Assembly (NCBI GenBank): GCA_022701365.1
Contig: JAKUHH010000389.1
Coordinates: 868,001-932,000, forward strand
Direction of reading: 5' to 3'
Length of the DNA: 64,000 nt
Source: Mycocentrospora acerina
Lineage: Eukaryota > Ascomycota > Dothideomycetes > Pleosporales
The position numbers were made by a program, and so were the translations under genes. Positions 32,785 to 43,974 of this stretch are shown one piece after another; positions within the stretch are counted from its first letter, which is position 1; every line of letters starts with the position of its first letter. The notes under the pieces were generated by a model. That model did not search any database. It had not been told where the DNA came from and saw nothing but the letters and a program-made list of their open reading frames with translations.

Positions 32785-34533
32785 GACTATTGCTTCCTCA
32801 AGTAACAGGACTACAATCACTGTAAGTCACAAGTTACAAATAGCTAAGCTGACGCTGAAATGGCGTACCGTGAGGAATAATGACTGACCAAAGTTTAAAT
32901 CTAGTACCGAGCTGTACGAAGCAAAATCTTACGAGTTGAAACAAATATTAGGTATACACTGCCAGAATTTCAAAAATTTATCAAAGCAGTTTGAGCCTCT
33001 TTATGTATATTTTTGCTCAGCTACATGTAAATCATCAAAGTCAGATCTCACATTTTCCAGTTACTACTTCGAGCAATTTTTTGCGTAGTCTTTCCTCCGT
33101 CAGTTCGGTTGAACTATCGTTACCGGCCCGAAATATTTATTCAAGTAACGTTACAACGCACATTAGAGTATTTCTACCGCCTTTGATTATTTCAAGAGTT
33201 CTGCTACACAATCGAGGTTTTAGTCCGGTACTTGACATGCTAAAAAGAGTTAAAGCCTTATTTTGTGCAAACCTCACAAGCACGGTTCAGCTAATAATCC
33301 AAGAATGAATACGAGAATATGAAACAGACTGGACTTTAAAATTATGGCAACTAGGTAACAATGTGCAGTGAGAGGTGTTTTCCCTACGTTACAAGGGTCA
33401 GTGTTAATAATTTTGCGGACAATTCGCTAAGACTTCACTAAAAGAAAAAAGCATTTTAACCAAAGACTTTATTTGGGTTAGGGCCATCTCACCCACATGT
33501 ATATCGTTCTATTTCTTTCGATTCATCGACAAGAGCGGTGTTGCGTGGCCAGCTCGCTGGCGGACTTTTTCGTACGAAAATACCCTAATACAAGATAGCT
33601 ACAGAGCGGGCAGAATCTCGGATCCAGGCCGAAATATCTTGTACCATGAAAACTTTGACAGTTCGAAAAACTCAAGTATTGTCTGCAAAAGTGCTAGTCC
33701 ATTGTTTTAATTAATATCCATGAAAAGCACTCGAGCCGACATGCAAACCGGGAGGATATCTCACTAATCCAATTTCTAAGTGACTTGTAAGCTAGGATCA
33801 CAGTTAATATACACAAGCTGCAAACCTCGTTACACTGAAGCTAGGTAGCAATAGTACTTGGTCAAAGCTGATAACTACCCCTACTAGCGTCGTACAAAAG
33901 GAACGGGTTCGCACTATAACAAGACGAAGAGAACAAGCCGACGCTTTTCGGCCTCTATCTGACCGCTAAATACATAGATCTCTCTATCGATACATCGGTC
34001 CGATGGGTATTGCTGACATCCCAAGCTTCTTAGCTTCCATTCCCTCCGGGCCGTGGCCTGTTCCGCTTCACGGCGATGCAGGACGTACTTGGCAGATACA
34101 CTGCTTTGTGTGAAAACAACGGACAGGCGGGTTCCAAAACTGTAAATCTTCATTCCAATCACAGCTAGTGCTTATATAACATTTTTTCATATCTTCACAA
34201 AAGAATTCTCATCAGTTTAGACTTCAGTCCAGTAGCTGTTATATAAATTGCTATACTTGAAATATTTTCCAAAACATCACACCGCTGCTTTTCTTTCAAT
34301 TTCTCCTCAAAGCTGAGGAGGGTTGTGCTTCCAACTCAATATTTTTTGGTATCAGTGCTTCAGAAGCCTGATTGAAAATTTACTTGGAAACTGTAAGCTA
34401 TTACTCACGCTGTTTATTTCTACTTGATTGATAGTTTCTAATATTGTTGGACCGGCTCTCAGTTCTGTCTTAGTTTGTCGAAAGACTTTTTGGCCCATTA
34501 GCTAAACCGGAAACGAAGAAGATAATTTCAATA
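32785..34533. promoter_or_regulatory. Divergent promoter region, PKS-NRPS / P450
   Basis: This 1.7-kb spacer lies between the starts of the megasynthase (-) and the first P450 (+). No supported gene is present. It contains the inverted repeat ATCGG-T-CCGAT at 33994-34004, a plausible site for a binuclear zinc-cluster regulator, listed separately. Confidence 0.5.
33994..34004. promoter_or_regulatory. Inverted repeat ATCGG-T-CCGAT (candidate Zn2Cys6 site)
   Basis: A perfect 5-bp inverted repeat with a 1-nt spacer contains CGG and CCG half-sites. The 9-mer CGGTCCGAT inside it recurs at 39934-39942 in the other divergent P450 promoter. Binuclear zinc proteins bind paired CGG triplets, and the cluster encodes one (52946). 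Its function is inferred. Confidence 0.35.
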
Positions 34534-36310
34534 ATGGAGACAGTACGTCAAGCATTACGTGTCTCTCTGAATTCTTTGCGCAAGAAAATATCTCAGGAAG
34601 CCATGAACCCAATACGTTTCTCTATAGCAACAATGCTGGGCTTGGTTGTAGCCTATGTAATCAGTGTTGCTATTTACCGCGTATTTTTCCACCGTCTTAG
34701 CAAATATCCAGGTCCACTGCTTGCCAAATTGACAAGTTTAGTTTGGACATATCACTTTGTAGTTGGAGATATTATTAAGTGGAACGATGATCTGCACAAA
34801 CAATACGGCGAGACCGTTCGTCTTGGGCCTCACCGCCTCAGCTTCATCAACCCTGGCGCGTGGAAAGACATCTATGGACACAAGCACGGCCAGTACAGGC
34901 CGAACGTAAAGAATCTGGAGCGGTTCATTGGGAAGCTGACAAGCAACGTTCATCCAATGGCTACAGAGCCCACCATGGCCGGTCACGCAGCCCAGAAAAA
35001 GCAGTTTAATCATGCCTTCAGTGACAGAGCATTGACAGAACAAGAGGGTCTAATCGGAAAGTACATCGATCAGCTCATACAGATACCTAAGAAGGGGATC
35101 GCAGCCAGCCCGGATAGTAAACTCGAGGTTGATATTGCCAAGCTATACAACTTTACCACTTTTGACATTATGGGCGATCTTACCTTTGGGGAGGGTCTTG
35201 GCCAGCTGGAGACTGGAGTGGAGTCGTCATGGGTACAGGCAGTATTTGTTACTTTCAAGTTCCTTAGTAAGTGAGCCAGCCAAAGCTTGGCCGAAATTCC
35301 CCCCCGACTGATTATTAATCTCTAATATCTTTTCACTGTAGCTATTAGGTCGGTCATGAAGGCATACCCACTTGGTGGGTTACTGTATGCTGCTCTAGCG
35401 CCAAAGGGGGTTATGAAGGACTGCGCAACACACATCAAAAATTCAAATGCCCTGGTCTCTAAACGCCTGGAAAAGGGTAACAACGGTCGGCCAGATATTT
35501 TCGGCTTTATCCTTCGGCAACCAGGGCTCATGTCTCGTGCGACGATGAATGCGAATGCGGCCATGTTCATGATGTCGGGCACCGAGACTACTGCCACCAC
35601 ACTGACCAGCACGACCTGGCTTCTTCTCAACAATCCAGATAAGATGAAAAAGGTTCTCCAGGAGATCAGAGCTGTTCCGGATGAGTCTGGGTTGACGAGC
35701 CATGCCATGAAGACGATGAGTTATATGAATGCGGTTATTGAGGAAGCTATGAGGAGTAAGCGTGTTTCTTTACATTTTAATGCCCCAGTCCTGCTTACTG
35801 GGAAATGCTTACCGTCATGAAGTGTACCCTACTGGTCAAGTTGGCTTGGGGAGTCAACGCGAGATAGCCCCGGGCGGTAATTTGGTTTGTGGAGAGTGGT
35901 TCCCGGAGAAGGTATGTACTCCACTACGTCCTCATACTAATCAAATATACATGTATGCTAACCATAGAACTCAGACCCAGGTCGCCATTCCCAGCTGGAC
36001 GGCCTTCAATTCACCGCTGTTTTGGAAAGACCCTCAAAAGTTCGTCCCAGAGCGATGGCTCCCTAACGAGGTTGCATTCTCCGCGTACCACGAGTACGAT
36101 AACCACATCGCCTGGGTGCCATTTGGAACTGGTCCTCGATCTTGCATTGGCCAAAATGTGGCTTTGCACGAGATGCGCAGCATTTTGGCTAGGTTCTTGT
36201 ACAACTTCGACCTGGAGTTATCTCCCGATTCTTCAGATTGGCATGTGAAGAAGACGGGTGGTATTTGGGCTAAACCCTCACTAAAAGTATTTGTTACCTT
36301 GGCGAAATAG
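34534..36310 (+). CDS. Cytochrome P450 monooxygenase (first)
   Basis: A membrane-anchored, heme-thiolate hydroxylase/oxidase of the ER. Exons are 34534-35266, 35342-35755, 35823-35911 and 35975-36310 (523 aa); introns of 75, 67 and 63 nt are fixed by the restored FLTIRSVMKA, EEAMRMYPTGQVG and FPEKTQVAIPSW. An N-terminal hydrophobic anchor at about residues 28-50 is followed by the proline-rich hinge KYPGPLLAK. Core motifs present are the I-helix MSGTETTAT, ExxR in EEAMR, PERW, and the heme loop FGTGPRSCIGQ with the ligand Cys. All essential motifs are intact. It is divergently transcribed from the megasynthase, so it probably oxidises the polyketide-amide product or its first cyclised form. 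A second in-frame Met at residue 24 is an alternative start. Confidence 0.95.
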
Positions 36311-37804
36311 ATGTCATCTGACTTCAAAGTGAGATGTGATTACATGCAAGTAATGAAGGCGTAGTAATCAGTCATCGGCCATAAAAGCTCGGCTATTTGG
36401 AACCACGCCAGAAAGGAGCTGCGGCAGCTAAAGCCTAGCGTGAAAGGTATTTGTAACCTCCTGCTATCTATCGTCACTTGTTTAAGGGCATCTGCCAATT
36501 AGTTTCAATAGCTTTGTCATAATTAGTAACGAAAATTCAAGAAAATTCGTGTCTTCTCACGTATTGTACTCCACTAAATTGTGGGGGTTTAGTACTAGTC
36601 TGAGTGTTACAGTGGTATCTGTTAGATTGTTCAAGTTCCATTTTCGCATTCATCAATAGCCTTGTTGTAAATGGCCCAGTTCCCACTGTAGTAGCTATCA
36701 ACCCTGAAGGAATGGCGGATTGTTGATTAGCCTCTAGTGCTTAGCCCGTGACTGACCCAGTGCAAGAAAAACTCTCTCCGCTTCGACATGGGATTTAGGT
36801 GAAGGTAGATCTTGGCGGCGGTTTGATCCTTGCCTAATTTGTCACACCAAAATCTGTACACTTCGCCAATCAGACGTGTCTCTTGTATCGGATGGATAGC
36901 ATGATTGGAGTGAAGAGAGACAGGGAGTGCACACGCTACGCCTAGTCCAGTTATGACCCCCAGCAGGCCAATCTCAAAGTGACAACAGCTGATTAATTGA
37001 AGATTACATTTCGAATCTCGTCTCGGATGCTCGTTGTTGAAAAAAGATCTTCACTCTTTTAATTGCAGTTACGCAGGAATGAAGATTCACTTGAGTATCG
37101 ATACAGCCAGAACAGCAGTGTATTATTTTCCAATAGAAATTGTCATGTTGCGATTGTGTGGTACTTAGACAATATATTTTCAATCAGCAACTATAGCTTA
37201 TTCATGTTGTGAGTCGGGCCTCCAGATTTAAGCTATTTGCTGGAAAGAGATGCTCCCACTGCGAGTGAAATTAGTATGTTCACAGCGACTCCACTTTAAA
37301 TGGCTGGTTCTCGACACACTATTCCAATAGTTTACTAATTAAGAAGCCTCACTTTGTCTCCGACTAGTCTACCTCTGATTGCAGAGTTTTTGCAGCACTC
37401 TGCCAAGGAAACTACACATGCTCTGCCACGTAGTGAGATGACGAATTGAGAATCACTTGACGAACCCATCAAGCTGTGATTAAGATTAGAAAGTCACCGC
37501 ATTCATTCTGGAAGGTAGCTAGTCACATTATTTCTCCCGCAGCAGTTTCCTAACAACACGCAACAAAGCTGTCAGTAGGTGCGCATGGATTACAGAAATC
37601 ATGTCGAGGCTTGGTAACAAAGTAAATTTATGAAGAGATACAGCTACGAGGAAGTGATCTACTTCGCGCAGCCCTAGCTAAAAATTTCGAAATAGTCGGG
37701 CCTTGAGTAAATAGGTTCGCTCTCCCCGACCGGCTCTAATGAAACTCACGGGCTGTCGTCCGCAGTCCCACACACATGGTGACGAAACCAAATACTCGTG
37801 TTAC
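36311..37804. other. Convergent spacer, nothing recognised
   Basis: 1.5 kb of AT-rich sequence between the 3' ends of the first P450 and the trans-ER. I looked in particular for exons of a Diels-Alderase-like or hydrolase gene and saw none. Confidence 0.45.
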
Positions 37805-38932
37805 CTAAGCGGCACACAACGCGTCGGAAATGCGAAATACTAGCTTCTTGCCCTTGATTTGCCCTTTGCGCACCTGATGCATGGCCTCACCCACTCCAGC
37901 CAAGCCGCCGGGGCGCAGCTCGAGAGGTTGAGGCTGAACCAAGCTCTCGTTAAGCAGGCGCTGGGCCAGCACGTACCACGCCTCAGCACAGGCCCGATCG
38001 TCGAGGCGTGCATCTAGATCAAAAGGTGGCGCCCAGGCCACATTATGGCCAAACTGCGTGTATCCACAAATCCAGTCGGGCTCGACGCTACGGCGCGTAT
38101 GCCCGCGCATGGGGAAGGGGTCCAGGGCCACGTAGCGGCCACCCGCCGGGCCCAAAGCCTTGTAGCACGTGTCCATGGATGTCGAGTCGGAGATGCAATC
38201 CAGTGCCAAGCCCAATGAGCCAGCCGTGTATTCGAGCACTTCGGCCCCACAGTTGGTTGAGCGATAGTCAAAGGTGGCAGCGGCGCCAAACTCAAGGGAC
38301 CGGGCCGCCGATGCTGCAGAGCACGTTGTAATGGGCGTGAGGCCGAGTAGCTTCAGAACCTGAATGGCCATGGCGCCAGAGGCTGTGCCGCCTCCATAGA
38401 CCAGCACGTAGGTTGGGCCGATACTCTTTTCCTCGGGGTTTAGCTCCAGCGGACCGGACGATTCAGGCATGGGAATCTGCAGATACTGGAATAATGAAAG
38501 CCCTACGGTTGCCAAGGCGGCCGGCAGCGAGGCAGCCGTTGCAAAATCCATGCTGGTGGGAATATGCCAGACGAGCCGTGCGGGAACAGCCACATAATCG
38601 GCGAAAGCACCGTTATCGCGACGGAGAGGATTATTACCAAAGATGCCGCCCATGACGCGGTCACCAACGTGCCATTCATTAACGTCGACGTCGCTGCCCA
38701 AAGCGAACACGACGCCAGAAAAGTCGGTACCGCTCGTTGCACCGGGCGTCGGCGACATATCGACCGACTTTGCGTCGACTGGATTTATGCCGACGCAGGC
38801 CACTCGTACGAGCACCTCGGACCCTTCCAGTACGGGCAAGGGAGCATCTTCAGTGACAACAAGGTGGTTAGACCCGGCCACTTTTAGTGCTGTTTGAGTC
38901 GAAGGGAGGGAGCTGGGTGTAGCTGCTAACAT
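37805..38932 (-). CDS. Trans-acting enoyl reductase partner of the PKS-NRPS
   Basis: A zinc-independent medium-chain reductase of the LovC/ApdC/CcsC type, which reduces selected enoyl intermediates bound to a PKS whose own ER is inactive. It is a single 375-aa exon. The N-terminal GroES-like domain carries GINPVDAKS and GTDFSGVV; the Rossmann fold starts at VYGGGTASGAMAIQVLKLLG. SLPAALATVGLSLFQ matches the helix of trans-ERs. The length (about 360-375 aa) and the lack of zinc-binding Cys fit the family. Its position two genes from a megasynthase with a motif-less ER region supports the pairing. The gene has no intron and is more GC-rich than the P450 genes beside it, resembling the DH/MAT part of the megasynthase in this respect. 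Confidence 0.95.
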   Translation of the reverse strand: MLAATPSSLPSTQTALKVAGSNHLVVTEDAPLPVLEGSEVLVRVACVGINPVDAKSVDMSPTPGATSGTDFSGVVFALGSDVDVNEWHVGDRVMGGIFGNNPLRRDNGAFADYVAVPARLVWHIPTSMDFATAASLPAALATVGLSLFQYLQIPMPESSGPLELNPEEKSIGPTYVLVYGGGTASGAMAIQVLKLLGLTPITTCSAASAARSLEFGAAATFDYRSTNCGAEVLEYTAGSLGLALDCISDSTSMDTCYKALGPAGGRYVALDPFPMRGHTRRSVEPDWICGYTQFGHNVAWAPPFDLDARLDDRACAEAWYVLAQRLLNESLVQPQPLELRPGGLAGVGEAMHQVRKGQIKGKKLVFRISDALCAA

Positions 38933-39015
38933 TTTGAAAAGAAAATAAGTTTAAATTATATTCAAATTTCTCTGCCGTTTGATAATGGTTAGAGCAGATG
39001 AGAATATGGGAGCGG

Positions 39016-39023
39016 TATATATA
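39016..39023 (-). promoter_or_regulatory. TATA-box-like element of the trans-ER gene
   Basis: TATATATA followed by AAAG, 84-91 bp upstream of the ATG at 38932. Distance and sequence fit a fungal core promoter. There is no other evidence. Confidence 0.3.
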
Positions 39024-39933
39024 AAGATTTTGGAGCCGAGCTAATTAGAACCGAGCTGCACGATACAGAGTAGGTTCTAAAGAGCGGTATAAACGAATAA
39101 CTAGATTTTGGATTGCGTAGCAGCTTCCTATGAGGTTTCACAAGGTGTCTAAGCGATTAGCAAAACGTGTAGTAGCCTTCTGTTTTCAGAGAGAACTAGC
39201 TTTCTAATAGCTAATTCAGGTAATTTGTGTTTGATGCATCAACAGCATATCTACACTCTTTATTACAACAAATACAAAGCTATTCTTTTCAAGAACCTTG
39301 ACGAGTGGAAAAGCCCTAGTCAGCCAAATATAATACACACTTTCTACCTAAAATAGAGATTGCAAAATCACGAATATGTTGAGAGACAAGATTATAAACC
39401 CCCTACAGATTACTGGTCACGTATTCATAGAAAAGATATGTATATATGCACAAAAAAGTCATTTTAATTAAAAAGTAAGCGATAGGCACTATATACTAAA
39501 CCTCTAGAAGCTTCTTTGTAATCTAAATACGCGTTAAGATTTTAAATGAGATGCTTTTATCCTGCAGATCCTTTTTTCTCCCTACTTGAATTTTTTTAAT
39601 TCGTCTGTTTTGTAAAAAATTTGACTTTTTAGGCCTGCAATGATTCAGCTAGAGAGTTTAGAATTTTCGAATATACAAGTCGAGCTTAACTAAAATAAAT
39701 CTGACAGTACCAAATATATCTACTAAACACAGTGCGTCTTAGTAACATCTCGTCTTCATTTGCCCAGTTACCTCGACAATCGGAGACGGATGGAACGTTT
39801 AGATAATCAGTGCAAGTTTTATTAAGAGAATTATCGATTATACAGCGGGACACTCGAAACTTCAATCAGCCGTTCTAAAATTAACCTCATTTTCAGACAG
39901 TGCTGAGAAGACGAGGGTTAAGAAGCACACAAC

Positions 39934-39942
39934 CGGTCCGAT
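39934..39942. promoter_or_regulatory. Second copy of CGGTCCGAT (candidate regulator site)
   Basis: The same 9-mer as at 33996-34004. It lies about 700 bp upstream of the second P450 and 1 kb upstream of the trans-ER, and is followed by a further CCGA at 39945-39948. It is a candidate binding site for the cluster regulator. Confidence 0.35.
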
Positions 39943-40646
39943 TACCGAGTCTTACTTTTTCAACATCTAGATATCACAACAAAGTAATATAAATCCTGTC
40001 TCTCGTTACATCGGGTGGAGAATGCGTTGTTATGTACACCGCTGAAGCTAGCAGTAGGCCCGGCCTTACTTCAATACAGGTTACTTAGCATTAGTGGGAT
40101 CTTCTGGGTATTTTCTGTCCATAGAGTGATTTTACAGACATGTGTCGATATTGTTGTCATGCACTAGCCTAGAGATTCTTTCCTGCTAGACATGGAATGA
40201 AAATTCGTCCGTTATTGAGCCAATTTTACGTGCACTCAGTTCTCAGCCTTGGCGTAGTTGAATAAAATCCTTCCCGCTGGAGAGAAGCCAATTTTTTTCA
40301 ATGATCTGTCCCTCCATTTATGAAACACTATTATTGGCAACATCTCTTGATAAAATAGCATTGCAACAAATTATTACGCATCGTCGTGGATATCTTTCTA
40401 AAATTTATGAGACATTTTGACATTTTCACAACTTCAACTCTAGATTGAAGTCATCTTTGGACAATTATTTGGCATGTATGTACTAAACAGTGGATTAATT
40501 GTATGTAACTAAATTAATACTGGTAGCTGACTCTCTCAGATTACACTGATTTACTTTGCTGCTTCTACTATGCAGTAGTGAGCCTCCGTATATCGAAGAC
40601 GAACCTTGATCAAGACATTGTCGACAAGAGAACAGCTACATCCAAC

Positions 40647-42557
40647 ATGGATTTTCAAAATGTCATTCGCGCAGTCTCAAGTCTGTCGTGGATCAGTACG
40701 GCTTTACTGCTAGTTACCGCATATATGGTCTCTGTTATCGTCTATCGATTGTTCCTAAGCCCGGTTGCTCGCTTCCCGGGTCCTACTCTTGCTGCCCTCA
40801 CTTTTGCCTATGAAGGTTACTTCGACATCTTCAAAGAAGGCGGCGGGCGATTCTGGGTTGAGATAAATCGAATGCACGACGTGTATGGTGTGTACACAAC
40901 TTCCCGCTTTCAGCACTTTTTCAATAAGAATCAGCGGTGACAACGTACTAATTTTTTACATTTCAGGACCTATCGTGCGAATCAATCCCTGGGAGGTGCA
41001 CATCCGGGACCCAGAATGGACCGAGGCCTACAAGATGAAGGCGAAGGCATCGAAACCATCGTGGTTCTATCGGTCTCAAGGCCCGCCGGCCACTGTCCTG
41101 CAAGCCGGGTAAGTAAGGAGAGCAACAATAGACCGATATCTCGTTATTTTCTTCAAGAAATTCCGCTGACTCTAGTTGGGATCGTCATTTTCTAGTCCTC
41201 ATGAGCTTCATCAGATGCGTCGCCAGGCCCTTCTGCCTATCTACGCCACTCCTGTTATCTTGTCTCGCGAAAAGGTCTACGAGGCGTTAGTACACAGTTT
41301 GATTGATAGATTTAGAGAGTTCAAGGGAACCGGCTCAATCGTGACTTGTGAGCTTGTACCCATCATTTCCAATGAGTACTGAGACCTGACTGCTAACTTT
41401 TAATCTGTTCTAAATTGCAGTGGGAGATGCTTTTCGGTGCCTAGCCATCGATGTGACATGTACTACGAGTCTTGGTCGGGACCTTGGCTTTGTGAAGGTT
41501 AAGGACTTTGAGACCGAGATGTTTCTGGTCGGAAGACCTTTTGGGCGTATGAACATGGTTACTCGTCAAATTGGGCATTGGCTTTTTGAGCTACTGAGGG
41601 CACGGCCACGCTGGGGCAAGGGGGTGAAGGTGGCAAGTCCCGGCGTCATACGAATTCTCCGGTTCAGGAATGTAAGTGCTGTCCCGATATTAGGTGTTAC
41701 TCTTATTATTTGTTTATATTCTAACATCTACTGTGTCCGGTGAACAGATGATTATGGAGGCCGTCAGAGATGACTACCGCGCGGCGACTGCAATCACATC
41801 TCAAAACAATGCCAGCACAGACGACAACAACGTCACAGAGGGGAAGGCGCAAACAGCATTCACCACCGCGGTAGCGCATATTCTAAACTCAAACCTGCCG
41901 GCTCATGAGAAGGAAATGACGCGTGTAGTGGATGAAGTTTGGCTCAACATCAATGCGGGCATTGAGACAGAAGGCGTTATGATGACATTTGCAGCATTCA
42001 TGCTGCTTCATCGGCCAGAAAAGCTCGCCAAACTGAAAGAAGAACTAGGAGAATGCGAGAAAAGGCTTGGAAGACTTCCTAGCTATCTAGAACTCCGGGA
42101 ACTTCCCTATCTCACCGCCGTCATACAAGAAGCCTTCCGACTTAACCATCCCGTATCGAGTCGCCTGCCCAGATACGACCCCAACAACGACATGATGTAC
42201 CAAGACACAGTCATTCCCAAGGGTGTTCACGTCTCCATATCATTGTACGATAACTACCTGAACCCTGATATATTCGCCAACCCGTACACTTTTGAACCCG
42301 AGCGATGGCTTGACGAGAACAATCGGAAGCGCCTACGCAAGTACGTCAACAATTTTGGTCGTGGATCACGCGCCTGTATTGGGCAGGAAGTAGCGAATGT
42401 AGAAGTCTACTTGACCTTAGGGAGGCTATTCGCTCCTTCTGCTGGTTTTGACATGGAGCTGCACGATACGCTGTATGAGCGAGACGTTGCCTTCTACTAC
42501 GACTTCTTTGGAGCCTTTCCAAAGAGTACAAAAAATGTTAGGGTCAAGATGGTTTAG
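40647..42557 (+). CDS. Cytochrome P450 monooxygenase (second, trichodiene-oxygenase-like)
   Basis: Exons are 40647-40887, 40967-41108, 41196-41347, 41421-41671 and 41748-42557 (531 aa). The introns (79, 87, 73 and 76 nt) restore HDVYGPIVRINPWEVHI, LQAGPHELHQMRRQAL, IVTLGDAFRCLAIDV and RFRNMIMEAVRDDY. The reading frame extends upstream to a GTG at 40578, but the first ATG is at 40647. An N-terminal anchor is followed by RFPGPTLAALTFAYEGYFD, a pattern known from TRI4/CYP58-type fungal P450s, which can perform several oxidations in a row. Also present are ExxR in QEAFR, PERW, and the heme loop FGRGSRACIGQ. The I-helix reads NINAGIETEGV, keeping Thr but with Glu where many P450s have Thr/Ser. It is divergent from the trans-ER gene. 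The role is inferred: late oxidation of the scaffold. Confidence 0.93.
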
Positions 42558-43974
42558 TAAAGCAGACGTATGACATAAAGAATTTAGTTATCAGGGCATG
42601 ACTTTATCACACGGTGCATGCAAGCTAAAAAGGCACTATGATCTATCATCTGACAGATTACAAGATAGAACAGTACATGATCAAACGCAGGAAAACTCAA
42701 AGGAGCAATAAAAGAATCTTAAATATTATATCTTACTGCAGCTATGCACTAAAGATCCGTTTAGGTGTCGATATGTAGACGTAGATTTCAATCCGTGCAA
42801 AAAAGCAAATCAAGTTCTGGTTTACGTGGAAGTTCCACAAGGAAAATATCAAGAATGGATTGATAGAAGAGAAACTATAGTCTTTCTTGAACGATTCAAT
42901 GATCTTTAGATGTACTTGGAGTTAACATGCACTCTATTTACCACTACTAAATCTAAAGAAATAAGCTGTTTGAATATCAAAGATAGCCAGTAAAATTAAT
43001 TAGACGAAATACGTCAGAGGAAATTAATACTAGAGCGTCATGCTTATCAAAAGTAGAAGAAATTAGAGCATATGCAGAAACTAATTACCTGCATGTTAGC
43101 ACATATAATTGACTACCAACATTGACTCACAGAAAATATTTATCACCTCTGTACATAGATAACTTTCCAAAGCGTTCGATCAAAGTTCAAATGGAATTTA
43201 CATAGGTAATGTTCATACCTGCTGAACGCTTTAGTTAATAATGACCCTCAGAGGGGTGTAGCGTTTGTTTGTGACATCAAGCTGACTTATGTTTAAATTT
43301 CTTCGTGTTTCGAGCCATGCAAAACTACACATTCTTTTCATTTGAAAGACTGTAAAATGATTCCACCAATTCGCTCACGAAAATAGTAGGTTTCCTAGTT
43401 TTCGGATATATTCTTAATCCGGTTGTTGATGTTAAAATTCAGTGATTGTCTCCAAAGGCCGAGGACGTCGCTTACAGTGATCAATGTCATGATAGTATCT
43501 ATAGATCCGTCTTATCGGCTCAAAGGCCACCGTTGTCTTTGGTATGAAGGTATTATAATATGTTAGAATTATAATTACATTATCATTGACCCAAGTCTCC
43601 ACAAACCAGCAATATCGTATCCAGTCAGCATCAGCTAGGTTAAATATGAGCCTAAAGTAGAGCTAGTTTTTTGAAAGACTTTAATGGCTAGTTTTCGATA
43701 GAGACAGGAGCTGCCTGACACAAACGTGATGGAGTAACCGGTACAATCCACCACGAGCAGCTATGTGGCTAAAGTAGTCATGATTGATGACGCTGATTAA
43801 AAAGGCATCCTGAGCCTTTTAGTGACTTGCATAACTGAATAAACTCAGCGTTATTTTCAGAAACTTCAGGTCTTTCCTCTAAGAAAATTTGATAGGCTTT
43901 ATGTAAAGTGTAAATCATCACATAGTTTTAGTTTTTTTAGGTGTTAATCAAAGTGTATTGAGCTGAATTAATAA
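42558..43974. other. Convergent spacer, nothing recognised
   Basis: 1.4 kb of AT-rich DNA between the second P450 and the alcohol dehydrogenase. Stops are frequent in all frames and no motif is seen. Confidence 0.45.

Larger units (their letters stand above)
38933..40646. promoter_or_regulatory. Divergent promoter region, trans-ER / second P450
   Basis: 1.7 kb, very AT-rich, with no gene. It contains a TATATATA box (39016-39023), about 85 bp upstream of the trans-ER start codon, and a second copy of CGGTCCGAT at 39934-39942. Confidence 0.5.

Noticed and set aside
32785..32820. Upstream in-frame ATG of the megasynthase
   Set aside because: It adds 12 residues absent from usual KS N-termini. 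The ATG at 32784 is preferred, although the upstream one is not excluded.
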